From: Intestinibaculum porci | GTDB lineage: Bacteria > Bacillota_I > Bacilli_A > Erysipelotrichales > Coprobacillaceae | DNA length: 64,000 nucleotides | Direction of reading: 5' to 3' | Assembly: GCF_003925875.1 (NCBI RefSeq) | Contig: NZ_AP019309.1 | Span: forward strand, 1,178,001 to 1,242,000 | Shown here: positions 18,386 through 28,814 of the stretch, piece after piece | Position numbering within the stretch: position 1 is the stretch's first letter | Layout of the letters: the number at the start of each line of letters is the position of its first letter | Notes under the pieces: generated by a model | The model's database searches: none | Told to the model about the DNA's origin: nothing | What the model saw: only the letters and a program-made list of their open reading frames with translations | Made by a program: the position numbers and the translations under genes

Positions 18386-19552
18386 ATGAGAAAATCTAAC
18401 GAAATAAACACATTTAGAGATCAGTTTGCGAAAGTAGAAGAAAGTACTGATGAAAAGACAGGGTTACCTCTCGTCACTGTTTTATACGGGGCGAGAGATG
18501 ACAAAAATATGCCTATTGCCCCTGATGAAAATGATGCGACCCATGGGACATGGATGGCCATTCAAGAAGGCAAGACATATAATGTCGTTTACTGGAAACG
18601 CGCTGCTTACGAAGGTGCTGATCTGGAAATTAATGATTTAGAACGTATTCAAAAGACGTATGTAGAAAAGAAAGCAATCGTTGATGAAGCGGTTGCCCAT
18701 CAGGATGAAACGGACTGGAACAAGTATGTTGGTTTCTATAAAGAACTGATGGAACAGTGGCGTAAACTGCCACATTGGCATTTAGCATTTGAAGATGAAT
18801 TCTGGGATCAGTTCCATGCAGCCCAGAGTCATTTCTATGATGCTTACCGTGAAGAACAGAATAAACGTAAAGTCGCGAAGGAAGACATCGTTCGCCGCGC
18901 TCAGGAAATTGCGGAAAGTGAAGACTATCATACCGGCTTCAAGAGATTCCAGGAATTAATGAAAGAATGGAAAGCTGTTGGTCCTGCTTATCATCGTGAT
19001 GATGAAGCATTATGGAAACAGTTCAGAGCTTATAATGATCAGTATCATGATAAGGTTGTGAAACATCAGGAAGATATGCAGCCAGTATATGAAGCTTCCG
19101 CTGCTAAGAAACGTGAACTTATTGAAAAGACCAAAGAAATCGTGGCGAAAGTGCCTGATCTGGAATGGAAAGTCACTTCTGATGAAATGAACGCAATAAT
19201 GGATGAATGGCGCGCAGCTGGGAATTCAGGAAAAGTCAATGATGACTTATGGAAAGAATTCCAGGATGTTCGTAAAGTCTTCTATGATGCCCGTAAAGAA
19301 TTCTATGCTTCGATGAATGAAAAACATGCTGCAAATGCGAAAGCTAAGAAAGCCTTAATTCAGGAAGCCAAACAGATTGCCTCAACAACAATCGACTTTA
19401 CGAAAGAAACCACAGATCGTATGAAAGAACTTCAGCAGGAATGGAAAGCTATTGGTTCATGTGGTCATAAAAAAGAAAACGAATTGTGGAAACAATTCCG
19501 TGAAGCGATGGATGCTTATTTTGAAAACCGTCGTCAGTTTAAAGGTTATTAA
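18386..19552 (+). CDS. DUF349 repeat protein
   Basis: 388 residues from the ATG at 18386. An in-frame TTG at 18356 lacks a ribosome site, while GAAGGG stands at good distance before 18386. After an N-terminal part of about 100 residues come several DUF349 helical repeats of about 70 residues. They are recognisable by WK..G and LW..F pairs: EWKAVGPAYHRDDEALWKQF, EWRAAGNSGKVNDDLWKEF, EWKAIGSCGHKKENELWKQF. It is highly charged, helical and probably cytoplasmic. Function is not established for the family. Confidence 0.85.
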   Translation: MRKSNEINTFRDQFAKVEESTDEKTGLPLVTVLYGARDDKNMPIAPDENDATHGTWMAIQEGKTYNVVYWKRAAYEGADLEINDLERIQKTYVEKKAIVDEAVAHQDETDWNKYVGFYKELMEQWRKLPHWHLAFEDEFWDQFHAAQSHFYDAYREEQNKRKVAKEDIVRRAQEIAESEDYHTGFKRFQELMKEWKAVGPAYHRDDEALWKQFRAYNDQYHDKVVKHQEDMQPVYEASAAKKRELIEKTKEIVAKVPDLEWKVTSDEMNAIMDEWRAAGNSGKVNDDLWKEFQDVRKVFYDARKEFYASMNEKHAANAKAKKALIQEAKQIASTTIDFTKETTDRMKELQQEWKAIGSCGHKKENELWKQFREAMDAYFENRRQFKGY

Positions 19553-19577
19553 AGGATACTTCGCGTATCCTTTTTTT
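19551..19577 (+). terminator. Terminator of the DUF349 gene
   Basis: GGATAC / GTATCC stem (19554-19559, 19565-19570), loop TTCGC, seven T. Confidence 0.85.
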
Positions 19578-19591
19578 ATAAGGAGATTATT

Positions 19592-20527
19592 ATGGCTATA
19601 CCAACATATAATGAATTTTATCGGGCTGTTCTTGACTGTTTAAATGATGGTGAGGTGCATCGCTCAAGGGAGATTAATAATTACTGTGCTGATGTTTTCC
19701 ATTTGACGCCAGAAGAGCGCAGTGCTTTATTACCTATTAACAGACAAACTGTGTTGTCAAATCGTGTCGGCTGGGCACGTACTTATTTAAAAAAGGCACA
19801 TTTGATTGAATCACCAGCAAGAGGGAAGTTTAAAATTACCGAAGCAGGGGTTAAGGCTGTTTCGGATCCTTCATTAGTGATTGATAATGATTATTTAGAA
19901 ACATTCCAGTCATTTAGAGAATTCTTTAACTCTTCAAAAGAAGAAAAAGAAGAGGTCGATTCTCCAGAAGTTCAAACGGAAACCGTGATGGAAAGCACAC
20001 CGATTGAGACAATGGATGAAGCTTATAAAAAGTTAACCTCACAATTGGCTGATCAATTATTAGCGAATATTTTAGCGCAGGATCCATATTTCTTTGAACA
20101 GTTAGTGATGGATTTGTTAGAAAAGATGGGGTATGGCGGTGAGTTAAGTGAACCATCAGAAGTAACATCCAAATCAGGTGATGAAGGCATTGATGGAATT
20201 ATTCGTCAGGATGCCTTAGGTTTTGATAAAATCTATGTTCAGGCTAAGAAATGGGCGCCTGAGCGTAGTGTCGGTTCGCCAGATATCCAGCAGTTTGCTG
20301 GCGCTTTGATGGGAAAAGGTGCTAATAAAGGTTTATATATTACAACTTCTCATTTTAGTGATAAAGCGAAAGACTTTGTCGATAAGCATATGACTGCTAA
20401 GATTGTTTTGGTAGATGGAGAAATGTTAACATCGTTAATGATCAAATATAATTTAGGCGTCAGCTTAGTGCACAGTTATGAAATCAAGAGAGTAGATACG
20501 GATTACTTCAATAACGATAATGAATAG
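19592..20527 (+). CDS. mrr: Mrr-type restriction endonuclease
   Basis: 311 residues. The N-terminal Mrr_N winged-helix domain (about 1-95: NRQTVLSNRVGWARTYLKKAHLIESPARGKF, given here by positions 50-80) is followed by a linker and a C-terminal Mrr_cat nuclease (about 165-290). The catalytic PD-(D/E)xK variant is visible as DEGIDG followed by YVQAKKW (Gln in place of Glu/Asp, usual in Mrr). Type IV enzymes of this kind cut methylated foreign DNA. It lies directly upstream of a type I restriction-modification operon, with a palindrome between them. Confidence 0.9.
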   Translation: MAIPTYNEFYRAVLDCLNDGEVHRSREINNYCADVFHLTPEERSALLPINRQTVLSNRVGWARTYLKKAHLIESPARGKFKITEAGVKAVSDPSLVIDNDYLETFQSFREFFNSSKEEKEEVDSPEVQTETVMESTPIETMDEAYKKLTSQLADQLLANILAQDPYFFEQLVMDLLEKMGYGGELSEPSEVTSKSGDEGIDGIIRQDALGFDKIYVQAKKWAPERSVGSPDIQQFAGALMGKGANKGLYITTSHFSDKAKDFVDKHMTAKIVLVDGEMLTSLMIKYNLGVSLVHSYEIKRVDTDYFNNDNE

Positions 20528-20553
20528 CTTATGTCCAAAATATTGAACATAAG
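20528..20553. promoter_or_regulatory. Palindromic operator-like site upstream of hsdM
   Basis: Arms CTTATGTCCAA (20528-20538) and TTGAACATAAG (20543-20553) with four bases between, one mismatch. A perfect relative with the same four-base spacing stands at 29821-29842 at the other end of the locus. A regulator binding both would link hsdM and the SprT-like gene. Confidence 0.6.
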
Positions 20554-20590
20554 TTATGTTAAAATGGGAGTATAAAGGAGAAATGAAATA

Positions 20591-23140
20591 ATGAATAAAA
20601 ATCAATTAGCAGCGAAGATATGGGAATCCGCTAATAAGATGCGATCAAATATCGAAGCTAATGAATATAAAGATTATATTTTAGGGTTTATCTTTTATAA
20701 ATACCTATCAGAAAAAGAAGAGAACTGGCTCTTAAAAAGAGATTATACACCGGAAGATATTAAGGAATATGTGAATGAAGATGATCCGGAAACTGTGCAG
20801 AGTGCTCAGCAAAGCTTAGGGTATTTTATTGCTTATGAACACATGTTCTCAACATGGGTAAAGAGCGGTTCGGATTTTTCTGTAGATAATGTCAGAGTCG
20901 CTTTATCATCTTTTTCAAGATTAATTTCACCATCTCATAAAAGAGTCTTTGAAGGAATCTTTAATACTTTAGAGACTGGGTTAAGTAAGCTTGGGAAAGA
21001 TACGAAATCACAGACCAAAGCTGTTCGTGATTTGATCCATTTAATTAATGAAATTCCCATGGGATCGCGTAAACAGGATTATGATATGTTAGGGTTCATC
21101 TATGAATTCCTGATTGAAAAGTTTGCGTCAAATGCTGGCAAAAAAGCAGGTGAGTTCTATACTCCACATGAAGTATCCCTATTGATGTCTGAAATTGTGG
21201 CAGATCATTTAAAGGATCGTAATGAAATTAAGATCTATGACCCAACTTCGGGTTCTGGTTCATTATTAATTAACATCGGGGCTTCGGCGGCTAAATATAT
21301 GCCTGATGCCAATCGTATTCGCTATTATGCGCAGGAGTTGAAATCTAATACGTATAACTTAACAAGAATGAATTTGGTTATGAGAGGGATTATTCCTGAT
21401 AACATTGTGACAAGAAATGCGGATACGTTAGAAGAAGACTGGCCTTATTTTGATGAGTCAGATCCAGCAGCTACATACGAACCATTATATGTTGATGCAG
21501 TCGTTTCAAATCCCCCATATTCCCTGCAATGGGATCCTAAAGGCAAAGAAAATGATCCACGATATGCCAGATATGGTGTAGCACCTAAATCAAAGGCTGA
21601 TTATGCTTTTTTACTGCATGAGTTATACCATTTAAAGCCTGATGGAATTATGACTATCGTATTACCTCATGGAGTCTTATTTAGAGGTGGTGAAGAAGGT
21701 AAGATCAGAACAAATCTAATTGAAAATGATAATATTGAAGCCATTATTGGCTTACCAGCTAATATCTTTTATGGAACAGGTATTCCCACAATCATTATGG
21801 TTTTACGTCAGAAAAGAGAAGACAATAATGTATTAATTATTGATGCTTCCAAAGGTTTTGAAAAGGTTGGTAAGAGTAATAAGCTACGTGCCTGTGATAT
21901 TAGAAAGATTGTAGATACGGTGACACATAAGTTGACCATTGATAAATATTCAAGATTAGTATCTAAAGATGAAATTCGTCAAAATGATTATAACTTGAAT
22001 ATTCCTAGATATGTTGATTCATCTGAAGAAACAGAAACATGGGATCTCTATGCTTCTATGTTTGGTGGTGTACCTGAATATGAGTTAAATCGGTTAGCGG
22101 ACTATTGGAAAGTATTTCCTAGCTTAAAGGATGCATTGTTTACAATGAATCATGGGTATGGAAAATTAAAGGTTTCTGATATTAAAGGTACAATCTTTGA
22201 TAATGTAGATGTTCAAAAATTCATTGAAGATTACAAGAATAAATTTTCTCACTTTGATGAAACATTAGAACATGAACTTATTGATCAAGCTGAAACTGTT
22301 TCAACGGTAAAAGAAAAGGATGAAATTTCAAGTGATCTTTTATCACGTTTTGAAGATATTTCGTTAATTGATAAATACAAGGCATATGAAGCCTTTGACA
22401 AGGGATATGAAGAAATATCAGGAGATTTAGAGATTATTCAGTCGGAAGGAATGGACTGTGTAAAAGCTGTTGATCCTAACATGGTTCTTAAGAAAAATAA
22501 AGAAGTACAGGAAGGCTGGAAAGGACATATTTTACCGTTTGACTTGGTACAAAATAATTTATTGAAAGATGAATTAGATACAATATCTAAACAGGAAGAA
22601 CGTCTTCAGGAGATTCCATCTGAGTATTCAACTTTGTTAGATGAATTATCAGAAGATGATAAAGAAACGATCTCTGAAGCTTTAAATGAAGAAAACGATG
22701 CATTTGTATTTAAGAATTTTAAGAAAGTCATCAAGGTGATTGATGATCAAAATCTTAAAGATGTTTTGAAGAAAGCTGATCAGTTTAATAAAGAAGAAAA
22801 GGAATTAAAATCATCTATAAAAAAAGCTAATCAGGAATTACATTTAAAGACAAGAGATACCATTATGTCTTTATCAAATGAAGAAGTGAAACAGCTATTA
22901 TTCATAAAATGGATTCAGCCTATTACCAATGCAATTAACGAATTACCAAATGAATTGTTAAAAGATTTTGCGTCTCAAATCAAGAATCTTTCTGATAAGT
23001 ATAAGGATACTTATGAAGATATTGATCAAGAGATAAAGAATACTGAAAAAGAACTTGTGAAAATGTTAGGAGATCTTACTGGTGATGAAGCTGATATGGC
23101 TGGAATAAGACAATTACAAAAGATGTTAGGTGGTGATTAA
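20591..23140 (+). CDS. hsdM: Type I restriction-modification system, methyltransferase subunit HsdM
   Basis: 849 residues, longer than the usual 500-550. The HsdM_N helical domain (1-140) is followed by an N6-adenine methyltransferase core. Its S-adenosylmethionine motif DPTSGSGSLL lies near residue 217 and the catalytic NPPY (VSNPPYSLQW) near 306. Residues about 500-849 form a long charged, coiled-coil-like tail not found in short HsdM proteins, as in the larger HsdM subfamily. AAAGGAG lies ten bases before the ATG. It works with HsdS for modification and with HsdR for cutting. Confidence 0.95.
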   Translation: MNKNQLAAKIWESANKMRSNIEANEYKDYILGFIFYKYLSEKEENWLLKRDYTPEDIKEYVNEDDPETVQSAQQSLGYFIAYEHMFSTWVKSGSDFSVDNVRVALSSFSRLISPSHKRVFEGIFNTLETGLSKLGKDTKSQTKAVRDLIHLINEIPMGSRKQDYDMLGFIYEFLIEKFASNAGKKAGEFYTPHEVSLLMSEIVADHLKDRNEIKIYDPTSGSGSLLINIGASAAKYMPDANRIRYYAQELKSNTYNLTRMNLVMRGIIPDNIVTRNADTLEEDWPYFDESDPAATYEPLYVDAVVSNPPYSLQWDPKGKENDPRYARYGVAPKSKADYAFLLHELYHLKPDGIMTIVLPHGVLFRGGEEGKIRTNLIENDNIEAIIGLPANIFYGTGIPTIIMVLRQKREDNNVLIIDASKGFEKVGKSNKLRACDIRKIVDTVTHKLTIDKYSRLVSKDEIRQNDYNLNIPRYVDSSEETETWDLYASMFGGVPEYELNRLADYWKVFPSLKDALFTMNHGYGKLKVSDIKGTIFDNVDVQKFIEDYKNKFSHFDETLEHELIDQAETVSTVKEKDEISSDLLSRFEDISLIDKYKAYEAFDKGYEEISGDLEIIQSEGMDCVKAVDPNMVLKKNKEVQEGWKGHILPFDLVQNNLLKDELDTISKQEERLQEIPSEYSTLLDELSEDDKETISEALNEENDAFVFKNFKKVIKVIDDQNLKDVLKKADQFNKEEKELKSSIKKANQELHLKTRDTIMSLSNEEVKQLLFIKWIQPITNAINELPNELLKDFASQIKNLSDKYKDTYEDIDQEIKNTEKELVKMLGDLTGDEADMAGIRQLQKMLGGD

Positions 23141-23141
23141 T

Positions 23142-24401
23142 ATGTCTAAAAAACCTAAGATTCGCTTTAAAGGTTTCACTGATGATTGGGAACAGCGTAA
23201 GTTGGGTGATTTAGTATATTTCCTGCAAAATAATACTATTTCTAGAGCCGAACTATCATTAGATGATGGTGAGATTTTTGATATACATTATGGTGATATT
23301 TTGATTAAATTTAATGAATGTTTAGATGCAAGTATGCACACATTACCAGCTATTAAAAATGTAAAATATTTATATAAATTTACTGAGTCATTTCTCAAGG
23401 CTGGAGACGTTGTTATGGCGGATACGGCGGAAGATGAAACCGTTGGAAAATGCATTGAATTATGCAATATAGAGAATAGGAATATTGTTGCAGGATTACA
23501 TACAATACCTATGAGACCATATTCAAAATTTGCCAGAGGATATTTAGGATTTTATATGAATACAAATATTTATCACGATCAATTATTGCCTCTAATGCAG
23601 GGATCAAAGGTCACTTCAATTTCTCGAGCAACAATTTTGGAAACATATATAAAATTTCCTGCTGATATTAAAGAACAAAAATATATTGCGGATTATTTTT
23701 TACGCATTGACCATCTTATTACCCTTCATCAACGTAAGTATGAAAAGTTGCTAAAAATCAAAAAATCTATGCTAGAAAATATGTTTCCAAAAAATGGGGA
23801 AATGAAACCTAAAATCCGGTTTAAAGGTTTTACTGATGATTGGGAACAGTGTAAGCTCGCGGATATTGTAGGTGCGACTTATGGCGGAGGCACACCAGCA
23901 ACGACTAATGAAGCTTTTTGGAATGGTAATATTCCCTGGATTCAGTCGTCAAATACTATTGAAGGGCAATTGTTCGATATGGATGTGAAAAAGCATATTT
24001 CGAGAGATGGACTAACTCATTCTGCAACTCAAATGATACCGGGAAATTCTATAGCTGTAGTAACTCATGTTGGCGTTGGAAAGCTTGTTTTTATGCCTTA
24101 TTCCTATACTACAAGTCAAGATTTCATTTCGCTGTCATATTTGAAATGTGATCCTCAATTTCTGTGCTATGCGTTATATAGAAAATTGCAAGAAGATTTA
24201 CATATTGTGCAAGGATCTGCAATAAAGGGAATCACAAAGGAAGACTTGATGATAAAGCAACTTGTTATACCAAAGATTGGGGAGCAGGAGCAAATTGCAA
24301 ATACATTAGAGTCACTAGATCACCTTATTACCCTTCATCAGCGAAAACTAGAAAAATTAAAAAAACTAAAGAAATCGATGCTAGAAAATATGTTTGCTTG
24401 A
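23142..24401 (+). CDS. hsdS: Type I restriction-modification system, specificity subunit HsdS (two target domains)
   Basis: 419 residues from the ATG one base after the hsdM stop; an in-frame upstream ATG at 23130 lies inside hsdM. Two target-recognition domains (TRD1 about 1-205, TRD2 about 215-419). Each begins with KIRFKGFTDDWEQ and ends with the central conserved helix DHLITLHQRK followed by K(S)MLENMF. This repeated framing DNA (WEQRKLG at 23186-23206, LHQR at 23715-23736) recurs in two further cassettes downstream. HsdS chooses the bipartite DNA target and bridges two HsdM. Confidence 0.93.
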   Translation: MSKKPKIRFKGFTDDWEQRKLGDLVYFLQNNTISRAELSLDDGEIFDIHYGDILIKFNECLDASMHTLPAIKNVKYLYKFTESFLKAGDVVMADTAEDETVGKCIELCNIENRNIVAGLHTIPMRPYSKFARGYLGFYMNTNIYHDQLLPLMQGSKVTSISRATILETYIKFPADIKEQKYIADYFLRIDHLITLHQRKYEKLLKIKKSMLENMFPKNGEMKPKIRFKGFTDDWEQCKLADIVGATYGGGTPATTNEAFWNGNIPWIQSSNTIEGQLFDMDVKKHISRDGLTHSATQMIPGNSIAVVTHVGVGKLVFMPYSYTTSQDFISLSYLKCDPQFLCYALYRKLQEDLHIVQGSAIKGITKEDLMIKQLVIPKIGEQEQIANTLESLDHLITLHQRKLEKLKKLKKSMLENMFA

Positions 24402-24543
24402 TCTAATAAATTTTTAATCTAGATAGTTGTTAAATTATTATGGGGATTTGCTGAATAATACAATTACTGGGTTTAAGTAGTTGTATTATTTGTGATCAAT
24501 ATAAGATTTTAGCCGGCTTTTAATTAAGAATTTTTAATAGATT

Positions 24544-25050
24544 ATGACAATATCTTGGGAACAGCGTAAGTTGGGAGATTTATTGAATGAGACCAGAGAA
24601 AAGACCAGTGTAGAAGACGAAGATACATTACTTTCTTGTGCCATTGATGGAATGTTTCTTAACTCGGAGTTGTTTAGTCACTTTAGAGGTTCATCTAATA
24701 TTGGCTATTTGAAAGTAAAAAAGAATGATTTAATTTTATCAGCACAGAATTTACATTTAGGAAATTGTAATGTCAATTTACGCTTCGAACATGGCATAAT
24801 ATCGCCTGCTTACAAGGTTTATGAATTGATAAACTGTGATCCATTATTTATGCAAGCATGGGTTAAACAAGACAAGACAAAAGATTTCTTCTTAAAGGCA
24901 TCGACTGAAGGTGCAAGTGCTTGTAGAAAAAATATAGTTTGGGAAGAATTATATAAGCTGGAATTACCTGTTCCTATAATAAACGAACAGGTAAAAATTG
25001 GAGCGTTTTTTCAAAACCTCGACAACCTTATCACCCTTCATCAACGTATG
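24544..25050 (+). pseudogene. Promoterless HsdS target-recognition cassette (TRD3)
   Basis: About 169 residues of a single HsdS half, from SWEQRKLGDL to NLITLHQR. No ribosome site or HsdS N-terminus precedes it (142 bases of AT-rich spacer after hsdS). After LHQR the frame runs out of homology into the next cassette and stops at 25182. The ends are the same short conserved stretches as in hsdS (24555-24575 and 25027-25048), so it looks like a silent cassette available for recombination rather than a gene on its own. Confidence 0.75.
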
Positions 25051-25073
25051 TGTGTTTATAAATATAATATAAT

Positions 25074-25643
25074 ATGCAATACACTTGGGAACAGCGTAAG
25101 TTGGGAAATCTTGTTACAATTGAGCGTGGTGGATCGCCACGCCCAATTGATGCCTATATTACTGAAGCATCGGATGGCTTGAACTGGGTAAAGATTGGAG
25201 ATGCGCCTGAACAGGGAAGATACATTACACATACTAAAGAAAAAATTAAACTTTCCGGACTTTCAAAAACTAGACAGGTTTTTCCTGGAGATTTAATTCT
25301 ATCTAACTCGATGAGCTTTGGAAAACCTTATATCATGGGAATTTATGGATGTATTCATGATGGTTGGTTATTAATTCGTAACAACCAAAATGCGTTTGAT
25401 TTAAAATTTCTTTGCCATATGCTTGGCACTGAACAGATGCTTATACAATATCGACGACTTGCAGCAGGAAGTACTGTGAATAATCTCAATAAGGAGCTTG
25501 TTTCAAATGCTCGTATAAATGTTCCTAATAAGGTGGAACAAGAAAAAATAGGAGTTTTTTTAGAGCTCGTTGATAATGCTATTACCCTTCATCAACGTGA
25601 GATAAAAGAATTAAAAAAGATAGAAAGAGAGGAGAATTATATA
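25074..25643 (+). pseudogene. Promoterless HsdS target-recognition cassette (TRD4), in frame with hsdR
   Basis: About 190 residues of another HsdS half, from YTWEQRKLGNL to ITLHQREIKELKK. It has no ribosome site at its start and uses the same framing repeats (25085-25105 and 25579-25598). Its frame continues without a stop into hsdR, so the open frame spans 25074-28760. HsdR has its own ribosome site and ATG at 25644, so TRD4 is read as a silent cassette and not as a fixed fusion. Confidence 0.72.
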
Positions 25644-28600
25644 ATGAAATTTGATAAAGAAGCTGATTTTGAAGAAGCTGTTATTACTGCATTACAGAAA
25701 AATGGCTGGGAAGATGAAGTTATTCGTTATCCTACTGAAAAAGATCTTATTCAAAATTGGGCTAATATTCTATTTGAGAATAATAGAGGTATTGATCGAT
25801 TAAATGGTCAGCCATTAATCGAAGATGAAATGCAGGAATTATTAGATCAAATTAGAGATTTACGTTCTCCTATGGCTTTAAATTCTTTTATTAATGGGAA
25901 ATCAGTCTCTATTACAAGAAAGAATCCTAATGATACATTACATTTTGGAAAAGAAGTGAGTCTAAAGATCTATGATCGTAATGAAATTGCAGCCGGACAA
26001 AGTCGTTATCAGATTGTCCAACAGCCTTTGTTTCCTAGACATGAAAAAGTATTACGGGATAGAAGAGGAGATTTGATGTTACTAATTAATGGGATGCCAT
26101 TATTTCATATCGAATTAAAGAATAGCGGTATTCCTGTTTCTGAAGCTACAAATCAGATTACAAAATATGCGCATGAAAAAGTGTTTACTGGCTTATTCTC
26201 TTTAGTTCAGGTCTTTGTAGCGATGAATCCAGAGGAAACAGTTTATTTCGCAAATCCTGGACCTGATGGTAAGTTTAATTCTGATTTCTATTTCCATTGG
26301 GCGGATTTTAATAATGAACCAATGAATGATTGGAAACTGATTACTTCTAGATTGTTATCTATTCCTATGGCACATCAGTTAATTGGCTTCTATACGGTAG
26401 CTGATAGTACTGACGGTATTTTAAAAGTCTTACGTAGTTATCAGTATTATGCTGCGAGTGCGATCTCTGATCGTGTTGCAAAAAAGGATTGGGAAGATCA
26501 TAAACAGTTAGGCGGTTATGTATGGCATACAACAGGGTCTGGTAAAACAATGACATCCTTTAAATCAGCCCAGCTGATTGCGGAATCTCATGATGCTGAT
26601 AAAGTTGTGTTTTTAATGGATCGTATTGAATTAGGGGTACAGTCATTAAGCGAATATCAGAACTTTGCAGATCATAAAGAAGATGTACAAGGTACTGAAG
26701 ACACATATGCTTTGATTACGAAATTAAAGTCTGATGATCCTAAAGACACGCTGATTGTCTCTTCTATTCAAAAGATGAGTAATATTAAAGAAGATGCAAA
26801 AGAAAAGTTATGTTACGATGATTTGCAGACAATTCAGGATAAACGATTAGTGTTTATTATTGATGAATGTCATCGATCAACTTTTGGAGAGATGTTACTG
26901 ACAATTAAGAATACATTTCCGAGAGCTTTATTCTTTGGTTTTACTGGAACGCCAGTCTTTAAAGAAAATGAAAAGATTTTATCCACAACATCTGATATCT
27001 TTGGTGATGAATTGCATCGCTATAGTATAGCAGATGGGATTAGAGATGGTAATGTATTAGGCTTTGATCCAACGATGGTCATGGTTTATAAAGATCGAGA
27101 TGTCAGAAGGGCAGTCGCTCTTGAAAAAGCGAAAGCTAGCAGTGAAAAAGAAGCTATTAAGGATCCTAAAAAGAATAAAGTTTATTATCATTATATGAAT
27201 GATGTACCAATGGCTGGTGATGCGGATACTGCAGGCATAGAAGATTTCTTTCCTAAAGTGAATTTTGAAACCGATGAATATCAGCGAATGGTTGTTGAAG
27301 ACATTTTGGATAACTGGGGTCGTTTAAGTCAGTATGGTCAGTTCCATGCAATCTTTGCAACTTCAAGTATTCCAGAAGCAATTCGTTATTATCGTAAGTT
27401 TAAGGATATGTGTCCACAGCTTCATGTGACTTGTCTTTTTGATGCCTCTATTGATAATAAAGGTGGTCAAAAGAGTATTGATAAAGAAGATGGCTTAGCT
27501 GAGTTAATTCAAGATTATAATGATACTTTTGGCCAAACTTTCAGTATTGGTACTTATGGATTATTCAAAAAAGATGTATCGAGTCGTTTAGCCCATAAAG
27601 GGACTTATGTTCATTTGAAAGAAAAGGACCAGCTTGATCTCCTGATTGTAGTGAATCAGATGCTTACAGGTTTTGACTCTAAGTATGTGAATACCCTTTA
27701 TTTAGACAAGGTTTTAACCTATGAACATCTTATTCAGGCGTTTTCTCGTACGAACAGATTATATGATCGTCATATGAAACCATTTGGCTCTATTCGGTAC
27801 TATCGTTATCCGCATACGATGAAGAGAAATGTAGAAAATGCCATGAAACTTTATTCAGGTGATCGACCAAGAGGGTTATTTGCTTATCATCTTTATGATA
27901 ATATTAATCAAATGAATAGATATTTTAGTGATATTAAGAGCTTATTTGAAGCGGACCATATAGAGAACTTTGAGTGTTTACCGGATGATGTTGAAAGCAA
28001 AAAGAAGTTTTCTAGCCTCTTTAAACGGTTCTCGATGTATTTTGAAGCCGCAAAAATTCAAGGAATGAAGTGGGAACAAAAGATTTATGAAACGGAAGGA
28101 AAATCAATAACTTTAGTGCCTACGGAAAAGGATTACGATATTCTTTTACAGCGTTATAAGGAATTAGGAAAAGCGGATCCGGGGGATGGCGGTGAAGATA
28201 TCCCATATGATATTGATCCATATTTAACTGAACTGGATACAGGAAAAATAGACAATGATTATATGAACATGCGCTTTAAGAAATGGCTTAAAATGTTGAG
28301 TCAGGCTAATGTTTCTGAACAGGAGCGTATTCATACCTTAGAAGAATTACATAAATCATTTGCCTTTCTGTCTCAGGAAGATCAGGGCTTTGCCACGTTA
28401 TTCCTGCACGATGTCCAAAATGGTGATGTTCAGCTTATTCCTGGTAAAACTTTTAGAGAGTATATTGCTGAATATGGTTCAAGAGCATTAAATGATGAAG
28501 TCCATTATGTAGCAGAGGCTTTTGGCTGCTCTGAAGAAATGCTTAGAAAGATGTTGAATGAGAACATTACAAAAGAAAATATTAATGAATATGGTCGTTT

Positions 28601-28760
28601 AGATGCTTTGAAGCAAACAGTTGATAAAAAGAAAGCACAAGTGTTTATTGAGGAAGTAAGAGGCACTAAATTGCCATTATTTAGGGTCAACAATGCGGTT
28701 GATCAGATGCTGACAAACTTTATTACTTCGGGAGGAAAAGAATTCCCGCATGTAGCATAA
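25644..28760 (+). CDS. hsdR: Type I restriction-modification system, restriction subunit HsdR
   Basis: 1038 residues from the ATG at 25644 (AGAGAGGAG nine bases upstream), the usual HsdR length. The N-terminal nuclease domain has the ExK end of its PD-(D/E)xK site in FHIELKNSG (about residue 155). Two RecA-like motor domains follow, with Walker A TTGSGKTMT (about 295) and Walker B IIDECHRS (about 405), then FGFTGTP (motif III) and AFSRTNRLYD (motif VI). The C-terminal helical domain contacts the M2S core. It translocates DNA and cuts it when sites are unmethylated. Confidence 0.95.
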   Translation: MKFDKEADFEEAVITALQKNGWEDEVIRYPTEKDLIQNWANILFENNRGIDRLNGQPLIEDEMQELLDQIRDLRSPMALNSFINGKSVSITRKNPNDTLHFGKEVSLKIYDRNEIAAGQSRYQIVQQPLFPRHEKVLRDRRGDLMLLINGMPLFHIELKNSGIPVSEATNQITKYAHEKVFTGLFSLVQVFVAMNPEETVYFANPGPDGKFNSDFYFHWADFNNEPMNDWKLITSRLLSIPMAHQLIGFYTVADSTDGILKVLRSYQYYAASAISDRVAKKDWEDHKQLGGYVWHTTGSGKTMTSFKSAQLIAESHDADKVVFLMDRIELGVQSLSEYQNFADHKEDVQGTEDTYALITKLKSDDPKDTLIVSSIQKMSNIKEDAKEKLCYDDLQTIQDKRLVFIIDECHRSTFGEMLLTIKNTFPRALFFGFTGTPVFKENEKILSTTSDIFGDELHRYSIADGIRDGNVLGFDPTMVMVYKDRDVRRAVALEKAKASSEKEAIKDPKKNKVYYHYMNDVPMAGDADTAGIEDFFPKVNFETDEYQRMVVEDILDNWGRLSQYGQFHAIFATSSIPEAIRYYRKFKDMCPQLHVTCLFDASIDNKGGQKSIDKEDGLAELIQDYNDTFGQTFSIGTYGLFKKDVSSRLAHKGTYVHLKEKDQLDLLIVVNQMLTGFDSKYVNTLYLDKVLTYEHLIQAFSRTNRLYDRHMKPFGSIRYYRYPHTMKRNVENAMKLYSGDRPRGLFAYHLYDNINQMNRYFSDIKSLFEADHIENFECLPDDVESKKKFSSLFKRFSMYFEAAKIQGMKWEQKIYETEGKSITLVPTEKDYDILLQRYKELGKADPGDGGEDIPYDIDPYLTELDTGKIDNDYMNMRFKKWLKMLSQANVSEQERIHTLEELHKSFAFLSQEDQGFATLFLHDVQNGDVQLIPGKTFREYIAEYGSRALNDEVHYVAEAFGCSEEMLRKMLNENITKENINEYGRLDALKQTVDKKKAQVFIEEVRGTKLPLFRVNNAVDQMLTNFITSGGKEFPHVA

Positions 28761-28814
28761 CCTTCCAGTTGCTTATTACTCATTATGGTAAGTCTGATAT
28801 ATTGGAGGACAACT

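Noticed and set aside
20528-20553. Palindrome as a LexA box
   Set aside because: Gram-positive LexA sites have GAAC first and GTTC second. Here the order is reversed (GTTC/GTCC then GAAC).
20583-20591. Two-codon frame ATG-AAA-TAA just before hsdM, overlapping its ATG
   Set aside because: Its ATG is only two bases from the ribosome site, so it is unlikely to be used; probably chance in A-rich DNA.
25074-28760. One fixed HsdS-HsdR fusion gene
   Set aside because: No ribosome site at 25074, while hsdR has a good one at 25644 with the family's normal length; treated as cassette plus hsdR.
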